Assembly (NCBI GenBank): GCA_016710075.1 | Contig: JADJLO010000003.1 | Location: 11,001-75,000 of the forward strand | Direction: 5' to 3' | Source: Acidobacteriota bacterium | Lineage (GTDB): Bacteria > Acidobacteriota > Blastocatellia > RBC074 | Length of the DNA: 64,000 bases | Shown here: positions 9,455 through 19,631 of the stretch, in pieces | Layout: each line of letters starts with the position of its first letter | How positions within the stretch are numbered: position 1 is the stretch's first letter | Notes under the pieces: generated by a model | What the model was told of the DNA's origin: nothing | What the model saw: the letters and a program-made list of their open reading frames with translations, nothing else | Database searches by the model: none | Made by a program: the position numbers and the translations under genes

Positions 9455-10921
9455 ATGAAACACAAAGCACCTGGACCGATTACACGTCGCGACGCGCTCT
9501 GCCAAATGGGCGCGGGCTTCGGGATGATGGCGTTTGCCGGAATGGTTGGCGAATCGCTGGCACTCGCACAGGCTGGGCCTTCCGCGCAATCCAATAAATG
9601 GCCGAAAGGCGGATTGCATCACGCCGCGCGCGCAAAGCACGTCATCTTTCTGTATATGAACGGCGGGCTGTCACAAGTTGACAGCTTCGATCCGAAACCC
9701 ATGCTCGACAAGTTTCACGGCCAGCCGCTGCCCGGCGGAACAATTGCGACCGAACGCAAAACCGGGGCGTTATTGCGATCGCCGTTTACGTTCAAGAAGT
9801 ACGGGCAATGCGGCATGGACGTGAGCGAATTGTTTCCACACATCGGCGAATTGGCCGACAGCATATGTTGGGTGCGTTCGGTTCACACCGACATTCCGAA
9901 TCACGAGCCTTCGATGCTGATGATGAACACGGGCTTCAGTCAGGTCGGGCGACCTTCGCTCGGCGCGTGGCTGACATACGGCCTGGGCGTCGAGAATAAA
10001 AATCTGCCGGGCTTTGTGGTGTTGTGTCCCGACATGCCGACGACTGTTGGCCCGCCGCTCTGGAGCAATGCGTTCCTGCCCGCGATTCATCAAGGGACGT
10101 TCATCCCCGACAGACCGGGCGCAAAACAAACTGCTGAGTTGCTGGTGGAACCGGACTTCGATCCGCAAAAACTGATCGGCTACATCAACAACAAAAAATT
10201 TGCATTGCCCGAACAACGCCGCGAACTCGATCTGCTGACGAAGCTCAATCGTATGCAGATGGAGCGCGAGCGAACCAACGCCCCGCAAATCGAGGCCACG
10301 ATTCAAACGATGGAAACGGCTTATCGCATGCAAACCGAAGCGCCGGAGGTCTTCAATCTGCGCAAAGAAACGCCTGCGACGTTGAAGCTCTATGGACAAG
10401 GCAGCACAGCACGCGGTTGTTTGCTGGCGGTGCGACTGGTCGAGCGCGGCGTGCGGATGGTGCAGTTGTATTACGCCAAAGGCGATCCTTGGGACGCGCA
10501 CGGCGATATTCAGGAGCATCGCAAAAACGCCAAAGACTCTGATCAGCCGTTCGCGGCCGTTATCAAAGACCTGAAATCACGCGGTCTGTTCGATGACACC
10601 CTGGTTGTCTGCGGTTCCGAATTCGGGCGCACGCCGGTGGTCGAAGTCGGCGGCAACGGCTTACAAAATGGCCGCGATCACAATCCGCACGCCTTCACGA
10701 TGTGGATGGCAGGCGGCGGCGTCAAAGGCGGGACGATTTACGGCACGACTGATGATTTTGGCTTCAAGGCCGTAGACAAACCAGTTCACGTTCACGATAT
10801 GCACGCGACGATTTTGCATTTGCTCGGCATTGACCATACGCGGCTCACTTACCAATACAGCGGACGCGATTTCCGCCTGACCGATGTCGCCGGCCAGGTC
10901 ATTCAGGAATTGATTGCTTGA
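9455..10921 (+). CDS. DUF1501 secreted protein, Tat signal
   Basis: A 488-residue DUF1501 protein (alkaline-phosphatase-like, sulfatase-related fold). The N-terminus has a twin-arginine signal, TRRDALCQMGAGFGMMAFAG, so it is probably exported folded. Family landmarks include HVIFLYMNGGLSQVDSFDPK, WDAHGD, FGRTPVVE and the closing HATILHLLGIDH with DFRLTDV. It follows the PSD1 protein by 126 bases, and this pair is a standard genomic unit in Planctomycetes and Acidobacteria. The two products are thought to work together at the cell surface, but no substrate is known. The start is uncertain: ATG 9425 is also in frame. Neither has a strong ribosome site, and 9455 puts RR at the usual distance. 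Confidence 0.85.
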   Translation: MKHKAPGPITRRDALCQMGAGFGMMAFAGMVGESLALAQAGPSAQSNKWPKGGLHHAARAKHVIFLYMNGGLSQVDSFDPKPMLDKFHGQPLPGGTIATERKTGALLRSPFTFKKYGQCGMDVSELFPHIGELADSICWVRSVHTDIPNHEPSMLMMNTGFSQVGRPSLGAWLTYGLGVENKNLPGFVVLCPDMPTTVGPPLWSNAFLPAIHQGTFIPDRPGAKQTAELLVEPDFDPQKLIGYINNKKFALPEQRRELDLLTKLNRMQMERERTNAPQIEATIQTMETAYRMQTEAPEVFNLRKETPATLKLYGQGSTARGCLLAVRLVERGVRMVQLYYAKGDPWDAHGDIQEHRKNAKDSDQPFAAVIKDLKSRGLFDDTLVVCGSEFGRTPVVEVGGNGLQNGRDHNPHAFTMWMAGGGVKGGTIYGTTDDFGFKAVDKPVHVHDMHATILHLLGIDHTRLTYQYSGRDFRLTDVAGQVIQELIA

Positions 10922-10956
10922 GGTCAACCGTTATTGCAATGCGAGGATTCAAACCT

Positions 10957-11976
10957 ATGTTCCACCTGCTATTCGCACTGTCACTCCTTCTGTCGTTTCA
11001 GACATCGCCGACCGGGCAAACGCCCGCGCCTGCGACTACGCCAAAACCCAAACCATCACCCAAACCTGGCGTGAAAACGCCGGACGTGCGCATTCCCATC
11101 GCGGCGCTCAAGCCTGAAGCAGTCTTTGAAGTCCCCGGTGCGCCCGACTGGCTGGCGATTGATGAATCCGTCTGGGTCTCGAATTACCCCAAAAACACGG
11201 TCGCGCGTCTTGATCCCAAAACCAACAAAGTGCTGGCGATGATCGAAGTCGGCAGTAAGCCCTGCTCTGGCCTGGCTGCCGGCTTTGGCAGTTTGTGGGT
11301 ACCGCTCTGCGGCCAGCAGGCGCTGGCGCGAGTTGATTTGAAAGAAGGCAAATTGACGGCGACGATTCCCATTGGCATTGCTCATTCTGAAGGAGGTCTG
11401 GCCTCAGGCGCCGGCAGCATTTGGCTCGTCACCGATAAGAAAGGCACATTGGCGCGCCTTGATCCTGCGACCAATAAAATCGTTGCAGAAATTCAAGTGC
11501 CACCCGGCTCGTTCACCGTCGGATTTGGCGAAGGTTCCATCTGGGTCACGGGTACTGAAACCAACGTGTTGACAAGGATCAATCCCGAAACCAACCTCAT
11601 TGTCGAAACGATTCCAGTGGGCAAGGCGCCGCGCTTTTTCACCATTGGCGGCGGCTTCGTCTGGACGTTAAATCAAACCAACGGCGATGTCTCGAAAGTT
11701 GATCCCAAAACCAACAAGGTTGTCGAAACGATCGAAGTCGGCGTACCCGGCGGCGGCGGCGAAATCGCTTTCGGCGAAGGTTCGCTTTGGGTGACGGCCT
11801 TTGAATTTCCCATCAGCCGCATTGATCCAACGACGAATAAAGTCGTTCAGCAATTCGCCGGTGAAGGTGGCGATGCCATTCGCGTCGGCCTCGGTTCGGT
11901 ATGGCTTTCGAATATCAGCGCGGGCAACGTATGGCGGCTCGATCCCCGCCGCATCGCCGCCACCCTCGCGCCGTGA
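10957..11976 (+). CDS. Secreted YVTN/virginiamycin-B-lyase-like beta-propeller protein
   Basis: About 340 residues: signal peptide (MFHLLFALSLLLSFQTSPTGQ), a proline/lysine-rich linker, then a propeller made of repeats of the form xxTNKVxxxIxVG...GFGxGSxWVT. At least six blades can be counted by the recurring LDPKTNKV, INPETNLI and IDPTTNKV motifs. These propellers usually bind ligands or act as extracellular scaffolds; the lyase activity of the Vgb relatives should not be assumed. ATG 10957 is preferred because GAGGA lies at 10942-10946; an upstream ATG at 10939 has no such site. It starts 35 bases after the DUF1501 stop, so it may share its transcript. Confidence 0.75.
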   Translation: MFHLLFALSLLLSFQTSPTGQTPAPATTPKPKPSPKPGVKTPDVRIPIAALKPEAVFEVPGAPDWLAIDESVWVSNYPKNTVARLDPKTNKVLAMIEVGSKPCSGLAAGFGSLWVPLCGQQALARVDLKEGKLTATIPIGIAHSEGGLASGAGSIWLVTDKKGTLARLDPATNKIVAEIQVPPGSFTVGFGEGSIWVTGTETNVLTRINPETNLIVETIPVGKAPRFFTIGGGFVWTLNQTNGDVSKVDPKTNKVVETIEVGVPGGGGEIAFGEGSLWVTAFEFPISRIDPTTNKVVQQFAGEGGDAIRVGLGSVWLSNISAGNVWRLDPRRIAATLAP

Positions 11977-12207
11977 GAACCTCGCCGGGCGCTTGAACTG
12001 GCCAGGAGCTTAAACCTTGATGAGGGTGTTCCGCCTCTTCATCCTGATGTCAGGACACTTTGTAGAAATCACAGTTCAGCTTGAATTTCGTTTGCGCTGA
12101 TAGCCCGGCAAATAAGCGGACCTTTCTGAATCAGCGCAATCGTGCCGCTGGTTCGCAGATCTCAAAAAGCGGCGCGAAGAAGTTTGGTTGAGCTACCTCT
12201 AAGGAAC
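11977..12207. other. Intergenic stretch, possible gene tail
   Basis: No intact gene is visible. One frame at about 12110-12200 reads CRWFADLKKRREEVWLSYL followed by TAA, which has the composition of a protein C-terminus, but I cannot name a family and nothing in frame precedes it. It fits the pattern of orphan gene tails in this part of the window. Confidence 0.25.
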
Positions 12208-12478
12208 GTGTAAAAAAGTTATCAAACTGACGCTGCTCTGCTTGCTGGCGGGCTGCCATTCAACGCCGCAGTCGAGACAAGCAACCGATGCCAGGGAATG
12301 GGATGAATTTCACTGGCAGTTTCCTCAACACATATTTCGTGGCCGCCGCTCCGGTGGAATTGAAAGTCGCGCTGCTCAGCGCTGAGGAGCCTTATGGACG
12401 CTGGCTGCGCTTTGCGATTCCGGGCGTATTGCTGGTGGTGATTATTGGGAAAATTGGTGTCGTGCTGGCGGCATAGCA
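12208..12478 (+). pseudogene. Lipoprotein head (DUF885-like) joined to a YfcC-transporter tail
   Basis: The first part, after ignoring one extra T in the start region, reads KKVIKLTLLCLLAGCHST, a lipoprotein signal with lipobox LAGC. It continues with EWDEF and, one frame over, GSFLNTYFVAA, which resembles the beginning of secreted DUF885 proteins. From about 12371 the sequence becomes YGRWLRFAIPGVLLVV...IGVVLAA and stops at 12476-12478. That tail closely matches the last 27 residues of the complete YfcC transporter at 18267-19586 (YGKWLRFAIPGALLVA). So the head of one gene abuts the tail of another. The transporter-tail match is strong because the full paralogue is in the same window; the DUF885 call is weaker. 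Confidence 0.5.
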
Positions 12479-12574
12479 AAGTATGGCAACTTTGAGTCCG
12501 AGGAAGATCGTCAGCTACGTGAACTAGGCGGTTGATCCCATAGTTTAGAAAATCATTCACAGAAAAGAATCCCC

Positions 12575-14614
12575 ATGCTCAGAAGCCTCTTATTATTTAC
12601 TTCAATCGTCCTCGTCACCCTGATCACCGCGCAGGCGCAAACGGTCTTGACCGCTGACCAATTGCAAAAGGGTCAGGCGGTCGAACTCGACAAGCTCGGT
12701 TGGAAGTATTTACCAAACGATGATCAGCGCTTTGCTGATCCACAGTTCGATGATCGCGCATGGGCGACGCTCGCCAATTCCGCCAAACCACAGGATAGTC
12801 CGAGCGGCTGGCACGGCATTGGCTGGTTCCGTCTGCATCTGCGTATTGCGCCGGAATTGGCGAATGTAGCGTTGAATCTGGAAATGGCGCATCTTGGCGC
12901 GTCTGAAGTTTACCTCAATGGCAAGTTGATTCGGCGCTTTGGAATCGTCGGTAAAACGCTGGCTGACGAAAAAGGGTTCAATCCGAATGCCCAGCCGCTG
13001 GGTGTTGTGTTGCAGGCTGATTCGGACCAAGTCCTTGCTGTACGCTACTCAATCCAGCAGGCGGCGGATCCGAACTCCTTCTTTGCCTGGTTTATGTTGC
13101 AGGGGGGCGAGAACGCGAACGGCATCACCGGGATTGGCCTCCACAGCCGGTTCAGAGAATTTGGCGCGGCGGCCAGTCAGCGTGGCGTGGGTTATGGCGT
13201 GTGGCCCTTTCCTTTCGGCTACCTCGCTGTCCAGTCCACGGCATTTCTAGCGTTTGGCATTCTCCATCTGCTCTTATTCGCGTTCTTCGCGCGCCAGCGG
13301 AGCAATCTCTTTTATGGTCTGTTTCTGTTGGGCTTCGGGATCAACGATGCTGTCAACATTCCCTATCTTGCAGGGCATTATGGGTTGACGGGGTTTTACC
13401 TGCTGCTGGGTGCATCAACGGTCGCAATGCAACTGATGCCCCTCGCGCTCCTGGCCTTCCTGTACAGCGCATTTACGCCGGGTCTCCCACGCCGGATGTG
13501 GGGCTTTCTGGCGGCAGCTTTGTGCGTCATCTTCTGGTGGCAGGTATGGCCAGTGAGGTATTGGACAGTGGTAGGGATTGTTTATGATGTTGTGATTGTG
13601 CTGGAAATGCTCAGGCTCGTGGTGGGCGCGATCCGCCGCCGACTTCCCGGCGCAGGGATCGTCGGCGTCGGCGTTCTGCTTTTCTCGCTGACGCTGGTGC
13701 AACTGTCTCTTATTAGCCCGATTCCGCTGGTATATGCCATTGGAACTTTCGGGATGATTCTCGCGCTTTCACTTTATCTGGCGCGCGACTACGCGCGCAC
13801 CAACAAACATCTGGCAGACCAGCTTGTGCAGGTCAAACAACTCTCTGCCGCCGCGCTGGAACACGAGAAAGTCAAAGCCGAAAACGAACGCCGTGCCGCT
13901 GAACTGGAAGAAGCCCGTCAATTGCAGCTTTCCATGCTGCCGAAGAAATTGCCCATCCTGCCGCACCTTGACCTCGCCGCGTATATGAAAACCGCTTCAG
14001 AAGTCGGCGGCGATTACTACGACTTTCACGCGAGCGAAGACGGGACGCTGACGATTGCGGTAGGCGATGCGACTGGGCACGGCCTGAAGGCGGGCACACT
14101 GGTGTCTTCGGTCAAGAGCCTGTTCGTCTCGCTGGCCTATCATCCCGACATCGTGCACATCTTTCATCGCATCAGCGCAGTGCTGAAAGAGATGAAATTG
14201 CGCGGACTGTTCATGGCGATGACGATGGTCAAAGTGAAAGGCAATCAGATGAGCGTGAGCATTGCCGGCATGCCTTCGGTGTTGATTTATCGCGCACAGA
14301 CAGGGCTTGTCGAAGAGGTCGTCATTCGGGCGCTGCCGCTCGGCGGAATGACGAAGTATCAATACCAGCAGCAGGAATTGACGCTTGCGGTGGATGATGT
14401 CGTCGTGCTGATGAGTGATGGCTTGCCTGAACGATTCAACCCGCAAGGCGAGATGTTAGAGGAACAAGCGGCCAAACAATATCTGGCGCAGCACGCGCAG
14501 GCTTCGGCGCAGGAACTCATTACAGGATTGGCAAAACTGGGCGATGATTGGGGTGGCGCGCGTCCGCAGGATGATGACGTGACGTTTGTCGTGCTGAAAC
14601 TCAAAGGAGCCTGA
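12575..14614 (+). CDS. SpoIIE/RsbU-type PP2C phosphatase with sensor and seven-helix membrane region
   Basis: 679 residues. A signal peptide leads to an extracytoplasmic beta-sandwich-like domain (about 25-205, with DDRAWATL and WFRLHLRI as in galactose-binding 7TMR-DISM sensors). About seven hydrophobic helices (220-410), a coiled coil (415-460, HEKVKAENERRAAELEEARQ) and a C-terminal PP2C domain (465-677) follow. Metal-binding signatures are visible as GGDYYDF, GDATGHGLKAG, MSDGLPE and the final DDDVTFVVL. Known relatives dephosphorylate anti-anti-sigma factors in partner-switching control of sigma factors. No anti-sigma or STAS gene is nearby, so the target is elsewhere. The 98 bases upstream contain no other gene. 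Confidence 0.85.
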   Translation: MLRSLLLFTSIVLVTLITAQAQTVLTADQLQKGQAVELDKLGWKYLPNDDQRFADPQFDDRAWATLANSAKPQDSPSGWHGIGWFRLHLRIAPELANVALNLEMAHLGASEVYLNGKLIRRFGIVGKTLADEKGFNPNAQPLGVVLQADSDQVLAVRYSIQQAADPNSFFAWFMLQGGENANGITGIGLHSRFREFGAAASQRGVGYGVWPFPFGYLAVQSTAFLAFGILHLLLFAFFARQRSNLFYGLFLLGFGINDAVNIPYLAGHYGLTGFYLLLGASTVAMQLMPLALLAFLYSAFTPGLPRRMWGFLAAALCVIFWWQVWPVRYWTVVGIVYDVVIVLEMLRLVVGAIRRRLPGAGIVGVGVLLFSLTLVQLSLISPIPLVYAIGTFGMILALSLYLARDYARTNKHLADQLVQVKQLSAAALEHEKVKAENERRAAELEEARQLQLSMLPKKLPILPHLDLAAYMKTASEVGGDYYDFHASEDGTLTIAVGDATGHGLKAGTLVSSVKSLFVSLAYHPDIVHIFHRISAVLKEMKLRGLFMAMTMVKVKGNQMSVSIAGMPSVLIYRAQTGLVEEVVIRALPLGGMTKYQYQQQELTLAVDDVVVLMSDGLPERFNPQGEMLEEQAAKQYLAQHAQASAQELITGLAKLGDDWGGARPQDDDVTFVVLKLKGA

Positions 14615-14627
14615 GCCGCGCCCTCTT

Positions 14628-14768
14628 TGGGTACGCACGCGTCCTCGCGCGCGGGGGGGGGGGGGCCGGCCGTCTCTTTTCAAGTAGTCTTTCGCGCGAG
14701 TCTGCCGCGAGGACGCGGCGTACCCAAGAGGACGCGCGCGCCCCCGGGGGGGGGGGGCCGCCGGCCCT
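14628..14768. repeat. Inverted repeat interrupted by two poly-G tracts
   Basis: A left arm at about 14629-14650 (GGGTACGCACGCGTCCTCGC) faces a right arm at 14705-14725 (GCGAGGACGCGGCGTACCC). Two runs of 13 G residues, 14653-14665 and 14746-14758, each preceded by a GCGCGC stretch and followed by CCGGCC or CCGCCGGCC, decorate it. The palindrome is like the REP elements elsewhere in the window. The exact G-run lengths are unlikely to be reliable. Confidence 0.6.
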
Positions 14769-14773
14769 AACTT

Positions 14774-14893
14774 TTGGACTACAAACGAATCGCGGCGATT
14801 GTCTTGCTGGCAGTGACTGCCTGCACTGCTATGGGAAAATTCATAATCTGCAAAGCCGCGCCACATAAAAGTGAGCAGCATGAAGTTTGGTAA
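14774..14893 (+). pseudogene. Possible lipoprotein head, truncated
   Basis: A 39-codon frame from TTG reads DYKRIAAIVLLAVTACTAMG and ends at TAA 14891. The hydrophobic stretch ending in VTAC looks like a lipoprotein signal and lipobox. The rest is too short for a mature protein. It may be the start of a lost lipoprotein gene, in line with other truncated heads here, or chance. Confidence 0.25.
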
Positions 14894-14976
14894 TAACGAC
14901 AGATCTCAGCTAAAGTGTGGTCGCCGTGCACGTTCTTGCATCATTAGGCAAATTCTGAATTCATGAAGGGATACCA

Positions 14977-17900
14977 ATGTCAAAACACATACTGTCAGTT
15001 TTATTTTTGTGCGTTCTTGTCGGTCAGGTGTTCGCGCAAGCTCCGCAGAGTGCGGCAGCGGAGGATTACAACAGCGTCTTCAAAGCCGTCAAGTGGCGTT
15101 CAATCGGGCCGTTTCGCGGCGGGCGTTCCAATGCCGGCTGCGGAGTGGTGGGCGATCCCATGACTTACTTACATGGGCACCACGGGCGGCGGCCTTTGGA
15201 AAACCGATGACATGGGCATCACCTGGCGGAATATCTCTGATGGTTTTTTTAAGACCGGTACGATTGGCGCGATAGCTGTAGCCGAAAGCGATCCGAATGT
15301 CGTGTACGTCGGGATGGGCGAACATGCCGTGCGCGGCGTGATGACGCACTCCGGCGATGGCGTCTATAAATCAACCGATGCCGGAAAAACCTGGAAGCGC
15401 ATCGGGCTGGAACAAACACGGCACATCTCGCGCATCGTGATTGATCCGAAAAATCCGAATATTTTGCTGGTTGCCGCTCAGGGCGCGTTGTATGGCAGCT
15501 CGCCGCAACGCGGGATCTATAAATCCACCGATGGCGGAGCGACCTGGAAGAACGTTTTATTCGTGGACGAGAAGACCGGCGCGGCGGAGCTTTCGATGGA
15601 CATGACCAACACGCGCATCCTCTATGCCGCAATGTGGGAGCACGGGCGGCTACCGTGGAAAGTCATCAGCGGTGGGCCGGGCAGCGGCTTGTACAAATCC
15701 GTAGATCAAGGCGAAACCTGGGAAAAACTGAAAGAGGGATTGCCGGAAGAAATGGGCAAGATGTCGATTGCCGTCAGCCGTTCCAATCCTGAAAAAGTAT
15801 ACGCGCTGATCGAAAGCGATTCCGACAAGGAAGCGGGCGGGCTATTCGTTTCGACCGATGCAGGTAAGAAATGGAGCCGCATCACAAACGACCATCGCTT
15901 AACGCAGCGCGCCTGGTATTACATCGAACTGTTCATTGACCCGAAAAATGAAAATACGATATACGTGCTGAGTGCGCCGGCCTTGCGATCAAAGGACGGC
16001 GGTAAAACGTGGGAAAACCTTTCCGGCACGCACGGAGATTATCACGATCTGTGGATCAACCCCGACAATCCCAACAACTTCATCATCTCGAACGATGGCG
16101 GCTCTGCGATCACCTTCAACGGCGGCAAAAGTTTTAGCACGCAAAGCAACATGCCGACCGCGCAGTTCTATCGCATCAACGTAGACAATCAGTTCCCCTA
16201 TCGCATCTACGGCGGACAGCAGGACAATAGCTCTGTTTCCATCGCCAGCCGCGAATTGGGCAGCGGTGGAATCACTACGGCAAGCTGGACGGCTTCGGCG
16301 GGTGGCGAGAGCGCGTTTCTCGCGTTCGATCCTGACAATCCCAGATATGTTTTAGGCGGAAGTTATCAGGGCACGATTGAGGTGCTGAACACGCAGGCCA
16401 AAGCCTCCACTAATATCATGGCCGCGCCCATTCAATACCTTGGCATGGATGCCAAAGACATCAAGTACCGGTTCAACTGGAACGCGCCCATCATCTGGAG
16501 TAAGCACGAACCCAATACCTATTACCACGGCTCGCAATACCTGCTCAAGACGAGCGACATGGGGAAAACCTGGAAAGAAGCCTCGCCCGATTTGACCCGC
16601 AACGAAAAGGAAAAACAGGGCAAAGGCGGCGGGCCATACACCAATGAAGCTGTCGGCGCGGAAAATTACGGTACGCTGAGTTACATCGTTGAATCACCGC
16701 TTGAAAAAGGGGTGATCTGGACGGGCAGCGATGACGGAGTAGTCTCTTTGACACGCGACGGCGGGAGTAGCTGGAAAAACGTCACCCCCCAAAGGATTGG
16801 CCGAATGTTTGATCAATGCGATTGAGGTCTCGCCGCACGACAAGGCCACGGCCTATATCGCAACGACGCGCTACAAGTTCAACGACCATACGCCGGGGTT
16901 ATACAAAACCACGGATTACGGAAACACCTGGACGAAGATAGACAACGGCATTCCGGCGGACGCCTTCACCCGCGTCGTGCGCGAAGACGACGTGCGCAAA
17001 GACCTGTTGTTCGCAGGTACGGAAACGGGGCTGTTCCTGTCGTGGAATGGCGGCAAGGATTGGGCGCCATTTCAATTGAATTTGCCCGTGACGCCATTGA
17101 CTGATTTGCGGATTCACAAAGGCAATCTGATCGCCGCCACGTCGGGCAGATCGTTTTGGGTGCTGGATGATTTGAGTCTGATTCGTCAGTACAAGGCGAA
17201 TACGGCTGCGTTGGCGCTTTATCGGCCTGACAATGTCTATCTCGTAAACGGTTCGAGTGAATTGGATCAGTCAGAAGAAGACTTCACCGGAGCCAACCGG
17301 TTAAGAGGCGTCAATCCCGCCACCGGCGTAGTTGTGTATTACCAACTGCCGGAGTTGAAAAAAGAAGACCACATTACGCTCGAAATCAAAGACGCGGCAG
17401 GCAATCTCGTGCGCAGCTTTTCTTCCAGGGCGGATGAGAAGTTCGTGAAATATGATGGCGGGCCAAAGGCTGAACCACTCTTGACCAAAGCCAAAGGAAT
17501 GAACCGCTTTGTCTGGGATCTGCGTTACTCGACGATGCCGGGCGCGCCCACCGTTTATATCGAGAGCAGCTTCGACGGTCATAAAGCGCCGCCAGGGAAA
17601 TACAGCCTGACCTTGAAAGTGGGCGGCCAAACGCTTACGACGGAAACCGAGATACTTGCCAATCCGCTTTATCCGACCACGGCTGCGAACTACCTTGAAT
17701 ACCATCAGACGATGCTGGCGATGGAAACCGAATTGACGTCCATGCATCGTATGACCAACAGCTTTTACGAAAAGCAGAAACAACTGGAATCGCTGCTCGC
17801 TTCATTGCCCACGGGCGATAAATTCAGCGCCCTCAAAAAAGACGGCGAAGCGCTGCTCAAAAAGCTGAAGGCCTGGGATGAAGACATGGTGCAGCGCAAA

Positions 17901-18143
17901 GCCAAGGCGTATGACGATGTCGATAACTTCGCCAATAAATTCACGGCGAATTACCTGTTTTTGATCAACCAGACGGAAAGCGATATTCCCAAAGTGAATC
18001 AGCCGTCGCTGGATCGCCTGAAGCAACTCAACGCACAATGGGCTGCGCTCAAAGCGAGAGCCGGCGAAATTCTCGACAAGGATCTTCCGTCGCTGAATAA
18101 ACGACTGTGGGACGCCGGACTGGGAGCCATTTGGAAAGAGTAA
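14977..18143 (+). CDS. Secreted BNR/sortilin-type propeller protein (two frameshifts)
   Basis: About 1,053 residues after bridging one extra T near 15165 (TTACTTACATG) and one extra C in the run at 16787-16792. A signal peptide (MSKHILSVLFLCVLVGQVFAQ) precedes many Asp-box repeats such as GVYKSTDAGKTWKRI, GIYKSTDGGATWKNV, GLFVSTDAGKKWSRI and LYKTTDYGNTWTKI, typical of VPS10/sortilin-type and exo-sialidase-like propellers. The C-terminal 250 residues hold a beta-sandwich (LTLKVGGQTLTTE) and a helical tail (EKQKQLESLL). Such proteins are abundant and secreted in Acidobacteria. No catalytic role is proven; the annotation glycosyl hydrolase found on relatives should not be trusted. Start ATG 14977 follows GAAGGG at 14965-14970. 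Confidence 0.8.
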
Positions 18144-18266
18144 AGTGAGACAATTTTCTCGGAGACGCGGCAACTTGTCCGAGCTGCCGCGTATGTTCCA
18201 GGCCGCGAAAATAGAGGTTCGCGGCCTGGACCCTTTTACCACACTGAATGCCGGCAAATTAAACCT

Positions 18267-19586
18267 ATGAAATTCCGACTTCCTCATCCCTTTGTCCTCC
18301 TGCTCGGCGCGGTTGCCTTTGCCGCCGTCCTGACGTGGCTAATCCCCGCAGGCGAATATCAGCGACGCACTGACACCGCTACCGGACGGGCAGTGGTTGT
18401 GGCGGGAACATACGCGCGCGTAGCGGCCACGCCTGTCGGGCTTAAGGCCGCGCTGCTGGCTGTCCCGCGCGGCATCATCGCAGGTGCGGACGTTATCCTG
18501 ACGATCCTGTTTGTAGGCGGCGCCTTTGCTTTTCTGGACGCGACTGGCGCACTCGGCCGGCTGGTGGGAATGCTCGTCGGATACACCAGGCGACCACGAA
18601 CGGTCGTCATTGTCATCAGCCTTGCATTTGCCACGCTCGGAGCGCTCGAAAACATGCACGAGGAAATCATTGCGCTGGTTCCGGTGCTCGTCGTGCTGAG
18701 TCGCGGTCTGGGGTTTGGCCGGATCACTGCGCTCGCAATGAGTGTCGGTGCTGCCGTAGTCGGCGCAGCGTTTGGCCCCACCAATCCATTTCAAACGGGT
18801 ATTGCGCTGCGCTTCGCGGAACTCCCAGCCATGACTTTGCCCGCGCTGCGCTTCGGACTTTTTGCCGTTGCCGTCACGGTGTGGATCGCCTGGACGCTGG
18901 CCATGGCTGCGCGCGACGATATGCGCCAGACAGAGGCGCCGCCGGCCGAGGCTCGCGCGACGTGGCGTGACGGACTGTTGCTGGCAATCGTCATCGTCCC
19001 GTTCATTCCCTACGTCATCGGCGTCCTGCGCTTCGACTGGGGGTTCAACGAACTCACGGCCTTGTTTCTCGTCGCCGGATTTGCCGTTGGGCTTGCCTCC
19101 GGGCGCAATCTCACCACGACTGCCATAGATTTTCTCAAAGGGATGGAAGCAATGCTTGCCGCAGCGATCTTCGTTGGCATCGCGCGCGCCATCAGCGTCG
19201 TACTCACGGACGGTCATGTGATTGACACCATTGTGTACTCGCTGGCAGTTCCGCTGGCACACTTCCCGGGCAAAGCGGCTGCCTTACTGATGATTCCCAT
19301 GCACGCGGTGCTTCACGTCCCGGTGCCGTCTGTCAGCGGTCAGGCCGTGCTCACCATGCCGATCATGGCTCCGCTGTCTGACCTGCTTGGCATTTCAAGG
19401 GATGCAGCGGTGATCGCATACCAGACGGGCGCGGGGTTGATGGACATGATCGTTCCCACGAACGGGGCGCTGCTCGCAATGCTGCTCGGCGCTCAAGTGG
19501 GTTATGGGAAATGGCTCCGCTTTGCAATCCCGGGCGCACTGCTGGTGGCGTTTGTCGGAGCTATCGGGGTCCTGCTGGCGGCATAG
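18267..19586 (+). CDS. YfcC/DcuC-family membrane transporter
   Basis: 439 residues with about eleven or twelve hydrophobic segments and the YfcC family pattern: N-terminal PHPFVLLLGAVAFAAVLTWL then IPAGEYQR, an ENMHEEIIAL segment, GPTNPFQTGIAL near 170, a second inverted-half signature with MHAVLHVPVPSVSGQAVL, then IVPTNGALLAML. These carriers import short carboxylates or basic amino acids in exchange for other solutes, probably driven by ion gradients. The substrate cannot be deduced. It stands alone with 124 bases upstream. A tail fragment of a close paralogue lies at 12371-12478, so this family was once present at least twice in this neighbourhood. Confidence 0.85.
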   Translation: MKFRLPHPFVLLLGAVAFAAVLTWLIPAGEYQRRTDTATGRAVVVAGTYARVAATPVGLKAALLAVPRGIIAGADVILTILFVGGAFAFLDATGALGRLVGMLVGYTRRPRTVVIVISLAFATLGALENMHEEIIALVPVLVVLSRGLGFGRITALAMSVGAAVVGAAFGPTNPFQTGIALRFAELPAMTLPALRFGLFAVAVTVWIAWTLAMAARDDMRQTEAPPAEARATWRDGLLLAIVIVPFIPYVIGVLRFDWGFNELTALFLVAGFAVGLASGRNLTTTAIDFLKGMEAMLAAAIFVGIARAISVVLTDGHVIDTIVYSLAVPLAHFPGKAAALLMIPMHAVLHVPVPSVSGQAVLTMPIMAPLSDLLGISRDAAVIAYQTGAGLMDMIVPTNGALLAMLLGAQVGYGKWLRFAIPGALLVAFVGAIGVLLAA

Positions 19587-19631
19587 CCTCTTCAGCCGCA
19601 GGAGCGCTTTCCAGTAAGAAAATAAGGATGG

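Noticed and set aside
18339..19262. Antisense open frame opposite the YfcC transporter
   Set aside because: Low-complexity Arg/Asp/Gly text caused by the GC-rich transporter codons; no start site or motif.
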